The notes: generated by a model not told the origin, from the letters alone. A DNA stretch of 64,000 bases from Natrarchaeobaculum sulfurireducens (GCF_003430825.1 NZ_CP024047.1:3457805-3521804), one strand, 5' to 3'; shown: positions 26,180 through 35,527, counted from the stretch's first letter. Program-made: numbers and translations.

Positions 26180-27330
26180 GCGACCACGACTTCATCTCCG
26201 GCAGCAAGCCCATCCCGCTCGAGCGCGGCGAGGGGCCGTCTCTCTATGCCAAAGACGGCACCGAGTATCTCGACGCCGGCGCGAGCTACGCATGTACGCC
26301 GCTGGGTCACAGCCATCCGGCTGTCGTCGAGGCGGTCCAAGAGCAGGTCGGCGAACTCACGTTCGTCGACTCCTCGTTCCCGGTCGAATCCCGCGAGAAC
26401 GCCTACGCGGCGCTCGTCGCCTCGGCACCAGCTGGCCTCGAGTCGGCCTGGTTCTGTAACTCCGGCACCGAGGCCAACGAGGCCGCACTGAAGTTCGCCC
26501 GCTCGGCGACCGGTAACTCGAAGATCATCGCCGCGACTCGCTCGTTCCACGGTCGAACAATGGGGTCGCTCGCAGCCACCTGGAAGGACGCGTACAAGAA
26601 GCCGTTCGAGCCGCTGGCCGGGGACGTGGAGTTCGTCCCGTACGGCGACAGCGAGGAACTCGCCGAGGCCGTCGACGACGAAACTGCGGCCGTGATCCTG
26701 GAACCGATCCAGGGCGAAGGTGGGATCAACGTCCCACCGGCGGGCTACCTCGAGACGGCCCGAGAACGCACCGAGGAGGCTGGCGCGGCGCTCGTCTTCG
26801 ATGAGGTCCAGACCGGCATGGGCCGGACGGGCGAGATGTGGGCCTGCCAGAACGCAGGTGTCACGCCAGACATCCTCACGACGGCGAAAGGCCTCGGCAA
26901 CGGCCTACCCGTCGGCGGCGTCGTCGTCCGCGACTGGATCGCCGACGGCGCGGCCTCGCACAACGCCACGTTCAGCGGTGGCCCCGTCGTCACCGCAGCG
27001 GTCCACGCCACCATCTCGACACTGCTCGAGGAGGAGTGGCCCGCCCACGCCGCCGAGCTGGGCGAGTACCTCACGAGCGAACTCGAGGCGGCACTGGGCG
27101 AGGAGGTCCGTGAGGTCCGCGGCGAGGGCCTGCTCGTCGGCATCGAGTTGAAACGCGGTTCGAACCGCGTCGCTCGCGATCTGGCGCTCGAACACCAGAT
27201 CCTGGCGCTGCCGGCGGGACGGACCGTTCTCCGGCTGCTCCCGCCGCTCGTGATCGACGAGGCGGAAGCCGACTCGATCGTCGCTGCACTGGCCGAGATC
27301 GTCGCCCCCGAAGCACAGGCCGAATCATGA
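26176..27330 (+). CDS. argD: [ArgW]-ornithine-forming aminotransferase (ArgD/LysJ)
   Basis: A class III PLP aminotransferase of 384 residues converting the carrier-bound glutamate semialdehyde to ornithine. NSGTEANEAALKFAR near residue 96 binds the PLP phosphate, FDEVQTGMGRTG near 214 holds the Asp for the pyridine nitrogen, and TTAKGLGNGLPVGG near 240 carries the Schiff-base Lys. The start is GTG 26176 with GGAGGTG six nucleotides upstream, overlapping the argB stop by four bases. The stop overlaps the argE ATG, so translation is coupled. Confidence 0.95.
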   Translation: MSDHDFISGSKPIPLERGEGPSLYAKDGTEYLDAGASYACTPLGHSHPAVVEAVQEQVGELTFVDSSFPVESRENAYAALVASAPAGLESAWFCNSGTEANEAALKFARSATGNSKIIAATRSFHGRTMGSLAATWKDAYKKPFEPLAGDVEFVPYGDSEELAEAVDDETAAVILEPIQGEGGINVPPAGYLETARERTEEAGAALVFDEVQTGMGRTGEMWACQNAGVTPDILTTAKGLGNGLPVGGVVVRDWIADGAASHNATFSGGPVVTAAVHATISTLLEEEWPAHAAELGEYLTSELEAALGEEVREVRGEGLLVGIELKRGSNRVARDLALEHQILALPAGRTVLRLLPPLVIDEAEADSIVAALAEIVAPEAQAES

Positions 27331-28406
27331 GCGCGTCGATGGACGACACCACGGCCGTCTCGCTCGAGGACGCCCGCACCCTGTTGGTCGATCTGGTCTC
27401 GATCCCCTCGCCGTCAGGCGAGGAACGCGAAGCAGCCAAACGGCTCGTCGACTTCTTCGAAGCCCACGACCGCGAGGTCTGGATCGACGCCGTCGGCAAC
27501 GTGCGTGCACCCGCGGACGACTCCGTCCTGTTGACCTCACACATCGACACCGTTCCGGGTGACATCCCGGTCGAGGTCGAAGCGACCGGCGACGACGAGA
27601 TCCTCTGGGGTCGCGGCAGCGTCGACGCGACGGGTCCACTGGCGGCGATGGCCGCCGCAGCCGTCCGAACGGGCGTCTCGTTCGTCGGCGTCGTCGGCGA
27701 GGAAGTCGACTCGAGCGGGTCGCGCTATCTCATCGACGACCGTGAGACGGCCCCGGAAGCCGTCGTCAACGGCGAGCCATCCGGTGCTAACGGCATCACA
27801 CTCGGTTATCGTGGCCTGCTCGCCGGTACCTACGTCGCGACCAGCGAGTCTGGGCACACCTCCCGACCGGATCCGAACGCGATCCAACACGCCGTCAGCT
27901 GGTGGTCGGCCGTCGAAGACCGGTTCGAAGGTGGCGAGTACGAACCCATCTTCGAGCAGGTGACGACCAAGCCCGTCGACATCCAAGGCGGTATCAGCGA
28001 GGATGGGCTCTCCGTCGAGGCGACGATGGACGTCCAGTTACGCGTCCCGCCCGCCCTCGACGTCGAAACGGTTCGCGAAGCCGCAGAGGCCGAACTCGAG
28101 GTCGGAACCGTTACCTGGAAGGACAAGGTTCCGCCGGTGATGATGAGTCCGCGTACGGAGGTCGCCCGGGCGTTTCGGGTCGCCATCCGCAACGAGGGCG
28201 AAGAGCCGCGACTGCTCAGAAAGACCGGCACCAGCGACATGAACGTCTACGCCAGCGCCTGGGACTGTCCGATGGCCACCTACGGCCCCGGCAACTCTGA
28301 CCTCGATCACGCACCCGACGAGCGACTCTCGCTCGCCGAGTTCGACCGATCGGTCGCGATTCTCGAACGGGTCGCGACCACACTCAGTGAAGGTGACGAC
28401 GAATGA
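27327..28406 (+). CDS. argE: [ArgW]-ornithine hydrolase (LysK/ArgE type, M20)
   Basis: This metallopeptidase of the M20 family releases ornithine from the carrier. In 359 residues the M20 pattern is seen: SIPSPSGEEREAA, metal His in LLTSHIDTVPGD (about 70), WGRGSVDATGPLA with the bridging Asp, and VGEEVDSSGSR with the catalytic Glu pair. The later ESGHTSRP and the C-terminal MNVYASAWDCPMATYGPG are of LysK type. It overlaps argD (ATGA) and argF (ATGA), so the three are translated as a chain. Confidence 0.94.
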   Translation: MSASMDDTTAVSLEDARTLLVDLVSIPSPSGEEREAAKRLVDFFEAHDREVWIDAVGNVRAPADDSVLLTSHIDTVPGDIPVEVEATGDDEILWGRGSVDATGPLAAMAAAAVRTGVSFVGVVGEEVDSSGSRYLIDDRETAPEAVVNGEPSGANGITLGYRGLLAGTYVATSESGHTSRPDPNAIQHAVSWWSAVEDRFEGGEYEPIFEQVTTKPVDIQGGISEDGLSVEATMDVQLRVPPALDVETVREAAEAELEVGTVTWKDKVPPVMMSPRTEVARAFRVAIRNEGEEPRLLRKTGTSDMNVYASAWDCPMATYGPGNSDLDHAPDERLSLAEFDRSVAILERVATTLSEGDDE

Positions 28407-29317
28407 CCGACGAACCACGACACTTCCTCGAGATCGACGACGTCTCGACCGACGAACTCGGTGCGATCCTCGATCGTGCCGACGAGTACAAACGCGCCCA
28501 GCACAACGGTGAGGCCCACGAAGACCTCGACGGGCAGACGCTGGGGATGATCTTCCAGAAGCCGAGCACCCGGACCCGCGTCTCCTTCGAGACGGGGATG
28601 ACACAACTCGGCGGCCACGCCGTCTTCCTCGGCGAGGACGACATCCAGCTTGGCCGGGGCGAACCGCTAAAAGACACCTCCCGTACCCTCTCGCGGTACG
28701 TCGACGCCGTGATGGCCCGCGTGTTCAAACACGAGAACGCGGAGGTGCTCGCCGAGTACGCCACCGTCCCCGTGGTCAACGGCCTGACAGACGACGCCCA
28801 CCCCTGCCAGACGCTCGCGGACTTACAGACGATCCGCGAACTCGAGGGTGGGTTCGACGGCGTTTCGGCGGCCTGGGTCGGCGACGGCAACAACGTCGCC
28901 CAGTCGTTTGCCGTGGGGTGTGCACTGACCGACATCGACCTCACCGTCGCGACGCCAGAAGGCTACGGGATCGACGACGCGGTCGTCGAACGCGCCCGCG
29001 AACTGGGCGGGAACCTGGCGGTGACGAACGATCCCGTCGAAGCGGCCACGGACGCTGACGTTATCTACACTGACGTCTGGATCAGCATGGGTCAGGAGGA
29101 CGAACGCGACGTTCGTATGCAGGCGTTCGAGGGCTTTCAGGTCAACTCGGAGCTGCTCTCTTATGCCCCCGACGCGTCGGTGATGCACTGTCTCCCCGCA
29201 CACCGCGGCGAGGAGGTCACCGACGCAGTCGTCGAGAGCGACCAGTCGGTCGTCTTCGACCAGGCAGAGAATCGACTTCACGCCCAAAAGGCGCTGTTGA
29301 GTTGGCTGCTCGAGTAG
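28403..29317 (+). CDS. argF: ornithine carbamoyltransferase
   Basis: It transfers the carbamoyl group to free ornithine giving citrulline, after which ArgG and ArgH finish arginine. The 304 residues carry the carbamoyl-phosphate motif KPSTRTRVSFE (about 53), RYVDAVMARVF, the His in DDAHPCQTLAD (about 133), AWVGDGNNVAQS, and the ornithine-binding HCLPAHRGEEV (about 262). Haloarchaea also use a catabolic enzyme; the operon context argues for the anabolic role here. A Shine-Dalgarno-like GGTGA lies seven nucleotides before ATG 28403. Confidence 0.96.
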   Translation: MTDEPRHFLEIDDVSTDELGAILDRADEYKRAQHNGEAHEDLDGQTLGMIFQKPSTRTRVSFETGMTQLGGHAVFLGEDDIQLGRGEPLKDTSRTLSRYVDAVMARVFKHENAEVLAEYATVPVVNGLTDDAHPCQTLADLQTIRELEGGFDGVSAAWVGDGNNVAQSFAVGCALTDIDLTVATPEGYGIDDAVVERARELGGNLAVTNDPVEAATDADVIYTDVWISMGQEDERDVRMQAFEGFQVNSELLSYAPDASVMHCLPAHRGEEVTDAVVESDQSVVFDQAENRLHAQKALLSWLLE

Positions 29318-29485
29318 TACGACCGCGAACTGAGTGAGCGGCTTTTTGTTCTCTCGCTGAACGACGTGACGCGACGGCCAGCGAGAGCGTTGCTCTCGCG
29401 AGACGGATTTTTGCGTGAGGGTGAGCAAAGCGAACCCGAGCGGAAAACGGTGGCAACGAAGGTGCTGGTGAGTTGGCTGCTCGAG
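29291..29485. repeat. 24-nt direct repeat: argF 3' end duplicated 171 nt downstream
   Basis: The last argF codons (29291-29314) recur at 29462-29485 with 22 of 24 identical, including the perfect 16-mer GAGTTGGCTGCTCGAG. The first copy encodes LLSWLLE and stop; the second is in an open frame giving LVSWLLE then IRSS. The intervening 147 nt contain a perfect hairpin and T-runs but no gene. A small duplication at the 3' end of a gene could be the scar of recombination or of a tiny inserted element. Confidence 0.8.
29381..29412 (+). terminator. hairpin with T-run after argF
   Basis: GCGAGAGC-GTT-GCTCTCGC at 29381-29399 is a perfect 8-bp stem with a 3-nt loop, followed by TTTTT at 29408-29412. 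Another T-run (29342-29346) follows the argF stop more closely. Archaeal termination depends mainly on T-runs, so either could end the arg transcript; the hairpin itself may only be incidental. Confidence 0.4.
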
Positions 29486-29609
29486 ATCCGTTCGAGTGGT
29501 CAATCGACGCTTTTTGCTGGTCAAGTACTGGTTTGTGGTTCCCAGGGAGTTGTTATCTAGCTGAACTGTCTCGAGGGCTTATCCCGCTGTCAGAGGGCGA
29601 GACGAGTAC

Positions 29610-29687
29610 ATGGCATTCAGAGTAGTACTCGCGGTCGTCATCATGCTCATCGGCCCCGCAGCGTTGTTCACACTCATCTTGCTGTGA
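29610..29687 (+). CDS. putative 25-aa membrane micro-protein
   Basis: ATG 29610 opens a 25-codon frame consisting of MAFR followed by a single hydrophobic helix (VVLAVVIMLIGPAALFTLILL). One-helix proteins of this size occur in haloarchaea, and the Gly-Pro kink with a positive N-terminus looks selected rather than random. It cannot be proved from composition. It sits alone in the 600-nt region between argF and thrC; the remaining 230 nt before thrC show nothing further. Confidence 0.45.
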   Translation: MAFRVVLAVVIMLIGPAALFTLILL

Positions 29688-29917
29688 GTAGTCGAGGAAG
29701 TCGGCTCGAGAGGTGGAAGAATATGACCCATCAGAGGCCGTAGACGACGTAACCAGACGGATACCGAGATCGATGCCGCACACTGGTCGGCGGCTGGCTG
29801 TCTCCGGCACGTGTCCCCGAACCGGTCGATGCGGGACCGGCCCGCGCGTTCGGTACCGAACGCGGAGGGAACGGCAAATCCGCGCACTTTTCCCCCTCGC
29901 CTCCGTCTCGAGCGACA

Positions 29918-31177
29918 ATGAGTCTCAGTCTCTCCGCCGACCGACCGTCGGTGCCCGACGAGGCAGACAACGGCGTCTGGCTCGAGTGTATCGAGTGCGG
30001 TGAAACCTACGCGCCGTTCGAGGCCGTTCGGTACACCTGTGACGAATGCGACGGCCTGCTCGAGGTTCGGTACGCCGACCTCCCGACGTTCGACGAGTTC
30101 GAGGGCCACGGCGTCTGGCGCTACGCTCCAGCCTTGCCGCTCGAGGAGGGCGTGACGATCCAGGAGGGTGCGACGCCGCTGTATGAGGTCCCTCGACTCG
30201 AAGAAAGCGTTGGCGTCGAGGCGCTGCGCATCAAACACGAGGGGATGAACCCCACCGGCTCGTTCAAAGACCGCGGGATGACTGTCGGCACGGCCGTCGC
30301 GAAGGAACTCGGCGTCGGCCGACTCGCCTGTGCGTCGACCGGCAACACGAGCGCCGCACTGGCGGCCTACGGCACCCGTGGCGGAATGGAAACGCTCGTC
30401 CTTCTGCCCGCAGGGAAAGTCGCCGCCGGCAAGGTGGCCCAGGCCAGCCTCCACGGCGCGCGCATTCTCGAGGTCGACGGCAACTTCGACGCCTGTCTCG
30501 ACATCGTCCAGGACCTCGCCAGCCGCGGTGAGGTCTACCTGCTGAACTCGCTGAACCCCTTCCGACTCGAGGGCCAGAAGACGATCGGTCTCGAGATCCT
30601 CGAAGCGTTCCAGGCCGACTACGATGCGTTCCCCGACCGGATCGTCCTGCCGGTGGGCAACGCGGGCAACACCTCGGCGCTGTACAAGGCGTTCCGCGAG
30701 CTCGTTCAGGCGGGTGCACTCGAGCCCGAAGAGGTTCCGAAGCTAACCGGCGTCCAGGCCGAGGGGGCCGCGCCGATGGTCGAGGCCATCGAAAACGACG
30801 CCGACGAGGTTCGTCGGTGGGACGACGTCGAGACGCGGGCGACGGCGATCCGGATCGGCAATCCGGTCAACGCGCCGAAGGCCCTACCCGGCATCCGCGA
30901 GACCGGTGGCACGGCGATCTCGGTCTCAGACGAGGAAATCACCGACGCCCAGCGCGACCTCGCCCGCGAGGGGATCGGCGTCGAACCCGCCTCCGCGGCC
31001 TCCGTCGCTGGCCTACGAAAACTCCGCGCCGAGGGGATCGTCGACGACGACGAGCGGGTCGCCTGCCTGACGACGGGCCACCTGCTCAAAGACCCCGACG
31101 CAGCCGCAGCCGCTGGCGGCGATCCGGAGCCGGTGCCGGCCGACACCGACGGCGTGCTGGCCCATCTCGAGGAGTAG
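29918..31177 (+). CDS. thrC: threonine synthase
   Basis: A PLP enzyme turning O-phosphohomoserine into threonine, 419 residues. The N-terminus carries a zinc-ribbon-like pair, CIEC (about 24-27) and CDEC (about 42-45), typical of archaeal ThrC. The catalytic Lys is in NPTGSFKDRGM near residue 115, CASTGNTSAALAAYG binds substrate phosphate, and LPVGNAGNTSALYKAF is the phosphate cup for PLP. The start ATG 29918 precedes a short polar leader. It is monocistronic. Confidence 0.95.
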   Translation: MSLSLSADRPSVPDEADNGVWLECIECGETYAPFEAVRYTCDECDGLLEVRYADLPTFDEFEGHGVWRYAPALPLEEGVTIQEGATPLYEVPRLEESVGVEALRIKHEGMNPTGSFKDRGMTVGTAVAKELGVGRLACASTGNTSAALAAYGTRGGMETLVLLPAGKVAAGKVAQASLHGARILEVDGNFDACLDIVQDLASRGEVYLLNSLNPFRLEGQKTIGLEILEAFQADYDAFPDRIVLPVGNAGNTSALYKAFRELVQAGALEPEEVPKLTGVQAEGAAPMVEAIENDADEVRRWDDVETRATAIRIGNPVNAPKALPGIRETGGTAISVSDEEITDAQRDLAREGIGVEPASAASVAGLRKLRAEGIVDDDERVACLTTGHLLKDPDAAAAAGGDPEPVPADTDGVLAHLEE

Positions 31178-31264
31178 CCCACGGACGCACGACCTGCGTC
31201 AGACGGTCTGACGCGTGACTGACTGAGCTTTTTCACGGCGGGAATAAGACGGACTAACAGACCC

Positions 31265-31615
31265 ATGGCCGCCGAGCAACGATCCGCCACGCGAACGCGT
31301 GGAGACGCCGACGCACCGGCACCCGCTCCGGATATCGACCTCGAGTTTCGCTCTCCGCTCGAGTCGGCGCTGTTGCGCACCGACGACCCAGACGAGGTGC
31401 CAACGGAGCTGGTGCTGTCACACCGAATCGAACGAACGAAGCTGCAGTCACAGATCGCCGCCCTCGAGCGAGAACTCCAGGCCAGCGAGCACCGGCGAAC
31501 GCAGATCATCACGCAGTACGAACGACTACTCGAAGAACGGACGACTGAGCAAGAGCGAACTCGAGACGAGTGTTCGAAATCCGGGTTGCTGGGGCGGCTG
31601 TTCGACGGTCGCTAG
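31265..31615 (+). CDS. coiled-coil protein of unknown function, 116 aa
   Basis: Residues 1-30 are disordered and Ala/Pro/Asp-rich. Residues 50-105 form one long charged helix with heptad spacing (RIERTKLQSQIAALEREL ... RRTQIITQYERLLEER), so a dimeric coiled coil is predicted. The C-terminus is GLLGRLFDGR, an amphipathic end that could touch a membrane. No family is recognised. It converges on the amidotransferase with nine nucleotides between stops. Confidence 0.7.
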   Translation: MAAEQRSATRTRGDADAPAPAPDIDLEFRSPLESALLRTDDPDEVPTELVLSHRIERTKLQSQIAALERELQASEHRRTQIITQYERLLEERTTEQERTRDECSKSGLLGRLFDGR

Positions 31616-31624
31616 CCGCAGCCG

Positions 31625-32368
31625 TCAGTCCGAACAGCCGACTTCGGCCGACGTATCCGCGTCGACCTCGATGGATCCGTCAGCCGGCGTCGACGAAACC
31701 TCACGGACGAACTCGAGGAAGTTCTCGAAGACGAGTTTCGCCTCGCAGGCTGCACGGTAGTTTTCCGCGGTGATCTCGGCGAGGACCGACTCGAGTCGCT
31801 CGTCGGAGAGGTTCTTGCGGTGGACGAGCGAGCGAGCGGTTTTCGGGTCGTATTCGGGGTGAAACTGGACACCGAAGACTCGGTCACGGCGAAAGCCGTG
31901 GTTCGAATACTCGTTTTTCGCGAGCGGCGTCGCCCCCGGCGGCAGTTCGGAGACCTCGTCCGAGTGGCTCGTAAAGGCCGTGAACGTCTCGTCGATGCCG
32001 TCGAACAGCCGTGAATCAGTCGTGCGCTCGATTTCGCTGTAGCCGACCTCGTAGGCACCCATGTCCTCGACGGTGCCGCCGAGGACGTCCGCTAACAGCT
32101 GGTGACCCCAACAGACCCCGAGACACGGAATGTCGCGGTCGACCGCGCCGGCGACCCACGATTTGGTCGCGTCGATCCAGTCGTCGTCCCAGTAGACAGA
32201 CGACCGAGAACCGGTGATCACGACGGCGTCGAATCCGTAGTCGTCGGGCACCGTCCCGGTCGTCACGTCGTACTCCGACAGCGAAGCGTCGAGCTCGCGC
32301 CGGAAGTTTCGCGTCGTATTCTCGTCCTGGTGGGCGGCGTTCAGGACGGCAATTCGAAGCTGGCTCAT
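31625..32368 (-). CDS. class I glutamine amidotransferase domain protein
   Basis: A 247-residue stand-alone GATase1 domain. The nucleophile is in CLGVCWGHQLLADVLGG (Cys near residue 91) and the rest of the triad in VFGVQFHPEYD (His and Glu near residue 182). It resembles the amidotransferase half of GMP synthase and the gamma-glutamyl hydrolase-like yeast/archaeal GATase family; the synthetase domain is not beside it. Without a neighbour to hand ammonia to, the substrate is uncertain. The N-terminal LRIAVLNAAHQDENT is the usual first strand. Confidence 0.87.
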   Translation of the reverse strand: MSQLRIAVLNAAHQDENTTRNFRRELDASLSEYDVTTGTVPDDYGFDAVVITGSRSSVYWDDDWIDATKSWVAGAVDRDIPCLGVCWGHQLLADVLGGTVEDMGAYEVGYSEIERTTDSRLFDGIDETFTAFTSHSDEVSELPPGATPLAKNEYSNHGFRRDRVFGVQFHPEYDPKTARSLVHRKNLSDERLESVLAEITAENYRAACEAKLVFENFLEFVREVSSTPADGSIEVDADTSAEVGCSD

Positions 32369-32577
32369 CGGCCGCTAGTGGAGACTCCGCACGGATAGCC
32401 TTTCTGTACAACGCCGACGTTGCCGCGATCGTAGACGGAGCCTACTGGTGACGTCACGACCGATTCACGCGGTCCGCTCTCGAGGACGAAACACTCTGAG
32501 AAAGTGATAGACGCCGTGGGACACGTCGCCATCGACGGGGGCTACGTAGCGGTTCGCGAGAGCCGAGCGGCGGCGTG

Positions 32578-33828
32578 TCAGTCTTCGAGGTATGTCCGTG
32601 CCGCAGCCGCCAGCAGTTCACCCGCCGCAAGCACCGCCTCCCACTCGATCGACTCGTCCGGGAAGTGAGCCTGCTGGATCTCGCCCGGTCCGAACAGCAC
32701 CGTCGGAATTCCGGCGTGAACGTAGTGGCGACTATCCGCGCCGTAGGTCGCCCCCCGCGGTGCGGTGTCGGACAGTCCCGCAGCCGTCATCGCGGACTGT
32801 ACGGCCTTGACCACGGGCTCGTCGGGGTCGATCTCGGCCGGTTCGAACTGGATCGAAAAGCGCTCGAACGCCGGTGGGTTCGCCCCGAGGAAGGGGTCCG
32901 CCGCAACGACGGACGCCAGCCGCTCATCGAACTCCCGTTCGACCTCGTCGACGGTTTCACCGGGCGCGACGCCAATTCTGACCTCCGCTGTGAGTTCGTC
33001 GGGTACCGACGACGCCCAGCGACCCGCCTCGAGGCGACCGAAACAGACCGGCCACGGGATCGGAAACGCCTTGTACAGCGGGTGTTCGACGCGCTCACCG
33101 CGCTCCGACTCGAGGTCCGAAAAGGCCTGTCGGATGCGCTCGAAGTGGGGGAGAACGGACTCGCCGTGCCAGCGCGTCGCCGCGTGTGCCGACCGGCCCT
33201 CGATGCGGAGACGCTTCATGAGGCTCCCCTCCGTGGCGATCACCGGCCGGCAGTCCGTCGGCTCGGCGACGATCGCCGCGTCCCGCTCGAAGGGGTACGG
33301 GTTCTCGAGTGCGGCGGCCGCGGCACCGATGCCGCCTTCCTCCTCGCCGACGACGCTCTCGACGACGAGTCGGCCGTCGAAGTGGGGATCGGAGGCCGCG
33401 AGGTGGCGAGCAGCGAAGATCGCCGCCGCCAGCCCGGATTTCATGTCCGTCGCCCCACGGGCCGTAAGCGTCCCGTCCCGCCAGCGCGGCTCGAACGGCT
33501 CCCCAGTCCAGCCGCTGTCGGCTGGTACCACGTCCACGTGGCCGTTCAACACGAGCGTTCGGCCAGCATCGGGATCGCCGAACTCGAGGACGCCCGCGAC
33601 GCTCGGCCGATTCGCCGTCTCGATCGCAGACGGATCGTCGGGAAACGACGGGTGATCGGCCAGCCGCTCGGGGTTGGCCTCCCAGGTGTACGTCTCGAAG
33701 CCGGCCTGCTCGAGGAACTCGCGAAGCCACTTCTGGGCTGGGGCCTCGTCTCCAGGGGTGGTCTCGAATCGACAGAGGTCGTCGACGAACGACCGCAACT
33801 GCTCGTCCCACGCGGTCGCAAAGGTCAT
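32578..33828 (-). CDS. M20 family deacylase (ArgE/DapE-like)
   Basis: A 416-residue M20 metallopeptidase with its dimerisation lid. Metal and catalytic residues: GHVDVVPADSGW (His near 112), ARGATDMKSGLAA (bridging Asp), GEEEGGIGAA (catalytic Glu and metal Glu near 170), EPTDCRPV, and the C-terminal QQAHFPDESIE (metal His near 386). Substrates of this branch are N-acyl amino acids or small amides. It is not part of the arginine operon, which has its own M20 enzyme. It lies downstream of and on the same strand as the first tct operon, 181 nt away, and may serve the imported compound. Confidence 0.88.
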   Translation of the reverse strand: MTFATAWDEQLRSFVDDLCRFETTPGDEAPAQKWLREFLEQAGFETYTWEANPERLADHPSFPDDPSAIETANRPSVAGVLEFGDPDAGRTLVLNGHVDVVPADSGWTGEPFEPRWRDGTLTARGATDMKSGLAAAIFAARHLAASDPHFDGRLVVESVVGEEEGGIGAAAAALENPYPFERDAAIVAEPTDCRPVIATEGSLMKRLRIEGRSAHAATRWHGESVLPHFERIRQAFSDLESERGERVEHPLYKAFPIPWPVCFGRLEAGRWASSVPDELTAEVRIGVAPGETVDEVEREFDERLASVVAADPFLGANPPAFERFSIQFEPAEIDPDEPVVKAVQSAMTAAGLSDTAPRGATYGADSRHYVHAGIPTVLFGPGEIQQAHFPDESIEWEAVLAAGELLAAAARTYLED

Positions 33829-34009
33829 ACGTCAGCGATCCCCGAGAGAGGCAAAATAGCTTCGGAATCGCTGTCGCTCGCCCGTTTTGTAAGAGTAGGG
33901 ACGAGAGGATAGACGACGGCCTCGACGTCGGCTCGGTCGATCCGGTGGACTGGATTCCAGGCATCTCCCCGAACCAGCCAGGAGGAAAAACAGCGTACAG
34001 CAGTCGGCC

Positions 34010-35527
34010 TCAGTTCCGGCCGAGTTTGCGGTCGATCCAGGGTTTGGCGAATGGACCGACGAGCAGCCAGAAGATCACCAGCGACAGGATCGGCGAGAGC
34101 CAGCGACCGTACTCGAACGGATTGATGAAGATCATGTACGAACCGTCCGAAAGCTGCAGGGCGGTCCGGAGGTTGTCCTCGGCGATGTCTCCGAGGACGA
34201 CCCCGAGAACGAACGCGATCACCGAGTAGTTGTACCGAACCATGTAGAAGCCGATCACGCCGAAGATGATGATCGTCAGGATGTCGATCGGGTTGATCCG
34301 GAGGGCGTAGGTCCCAAGGAACGAGAGAACGACGACCATGGGGATGATGTAGTTCGTGTCGATCTTCGTCAGGTAGCCCAGGCGAGTGACCGCACCCAGT
34401 CCAACGACCAGGATGACGACGTTACCGATGAGCAGTGCCAGCAACATCGTGTATGTCAACAGCAACTCACCGTCGGCCTGAAACATCTGCGTGCCAGGCG
34501 TGACGCCGTGCATCAACAGGCCGCCGATGAGAACGGCCGTCGACGAACTCCCCGGAATACCGAAGGAGATCGCCGGCACGAGCGAGCCAGCGACGGTCCC
34601 GTTGTTCGATGACTCCGAGGCGACGACGCCGACCTCGTTGCCCGATCCGAACGTTTCGGGCTCACTCGACGATCTGACGGCTTCGGAGTAGGCAACGAAG
34701 TTCGAGACCGTCGCGCCTGCACCCGGAATCGCCCCGACGATCATACCGATCATTCCCGATTTGAACACCGTCACGGGCCGGCTGAACGTCGACTTGATCC
34801 CCTCTCTGATGCCGCTGGCGTCGATGGTGACTTCACCCTCGGCGATTCCACCTTTCTGCCCGGCGAGTTTCATCATCTCGGCGATCGCGAACAGTCCGAT
34901 GAGCACGGCGACGAAGTCGATTCCGTCGAACAGCAGCAGGTGATCGGAGTATCGCCGGTCGGTGGCCACCGGCTGTGCCGACCCGATCGTCGTGACGAGC
35001 AAGCCAGCGAATCCAGCCAACAGCCCCTTCGCGAACGATCCCCGCGTGATCACCGTGATCATACAGAGCCCGAGCAGGGCGACCAAGAACCGCTCGGGCG
35101 TCCCAACCGCAAGCACCATCTGCGCGAGCAGCGGCGAGAACAGGATCAGCGCCGTGATCGTGAACAGGCCAGCAAACGCCGAGGCAGTCGCCGAGATCGA
35201 CAGCGCCGTTCCCGCCCGACCCTGCTTCGACATCGGATAGCCGTCGAACATCGTCGCTGCCGACGACGACACCCCCGGTGTATTGATCAGGATCGCGGCG
35301 ATAGATCCGCCGTACATCGAGCCGCTGTACACCCCGACGAGCAGGATAATCGCCGGTGCTGCATCGAGTGGCAGCGTCAGCGGCAGGATGATCGCCATCC
35401 CGAGTGGCGGGCCAAGTCCGGGCAACCCGCCGACGACGATCCCGAGAAGGACGCCTGCCAGCAGCCAGATCAGGATCTCGAGATCGAGCAGCGCAAGCGA
35501 GGCGTCGACGAACGTCTCGAAGCTCAT
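34010..35527 (-). CDS. tripartite tricarboxylate transporter, large membrane subunit (TctA), first copy
   Basis: The 505-residue permease has about twelve hydrophobic helices and the family glycine/proline-rich motifs GGLPGLGPPLGMAIILP (near 30), NTPGVSSSAATMFDGYP (near 88) and GAIPGAGATVSNFVAYSEA (near 270), plus FGIPGSSSTAVLIGGLL. TctA forms the channel that works with TctB and the periplasmic-type binding protein to import carboxylates using the ion gradient. ATG 35527 overlaps the tctB stop (ATGA), which fixes the start. Very close paralogue of the gene at 40.0-41.6 kb. Confidence 0.93.
   Translation of the reverse strand: MSFETFVDASLALLDLEILIWLLAGVLLGIVVGGLPGLGPPLGMAIILPLTLPLDAAPAIILLVGVYSGSMYGGSIAAILINTPGVSSSAATMFDGYPMSKQGRAGTALSISATASAFAGLFTITALILFSPLLAQMVLAVGTPERFLVALLGLCMITVITRGSFAKGLLAGFAGLLVTTIGSAQPVATDRRYSDHLLLFDGIDFVAVLIGLFAIAEMMKLAGQKGGIAEGEVTIDASGIREGIKSTFSRPVTVFKSGMIGMIVGAIPGAGATVSNFVAYSEAVRSSSEPETFGSGNEVGVVASESSNNGTVAGSLVPAISFGIPGSSSTAVLIGGLLMHGVTPGTQMFQADGELLLTYTMLLALLIGNVVILVVGLGAVTRLGYLTKIDTNYIIPMVVVLSFLGTYALRINPIDILTIIIFGVIGFYMVRYNYSVIAFVLGVVLGDIAEDNLRTALQLSDGSYMIFINPFEYGRWLSPILSLVIFWLLVGPFAKPWIDRKLGRN

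Noticed and set aside
24247..28406. lysine biosynthesis cluster (lysYZJK)
   Set aside because: The carrier-dependent enzymes resemble Lys proteins, but argG, argH and argF flank them and no homoaconitase or homocitrate synthase gene is present, so the arginine branch is favoured.
32575..33912. 445-codon open frame on the plus strand
   Set aside because: Antisense to the M20 gene whose metal ligands are all placed.
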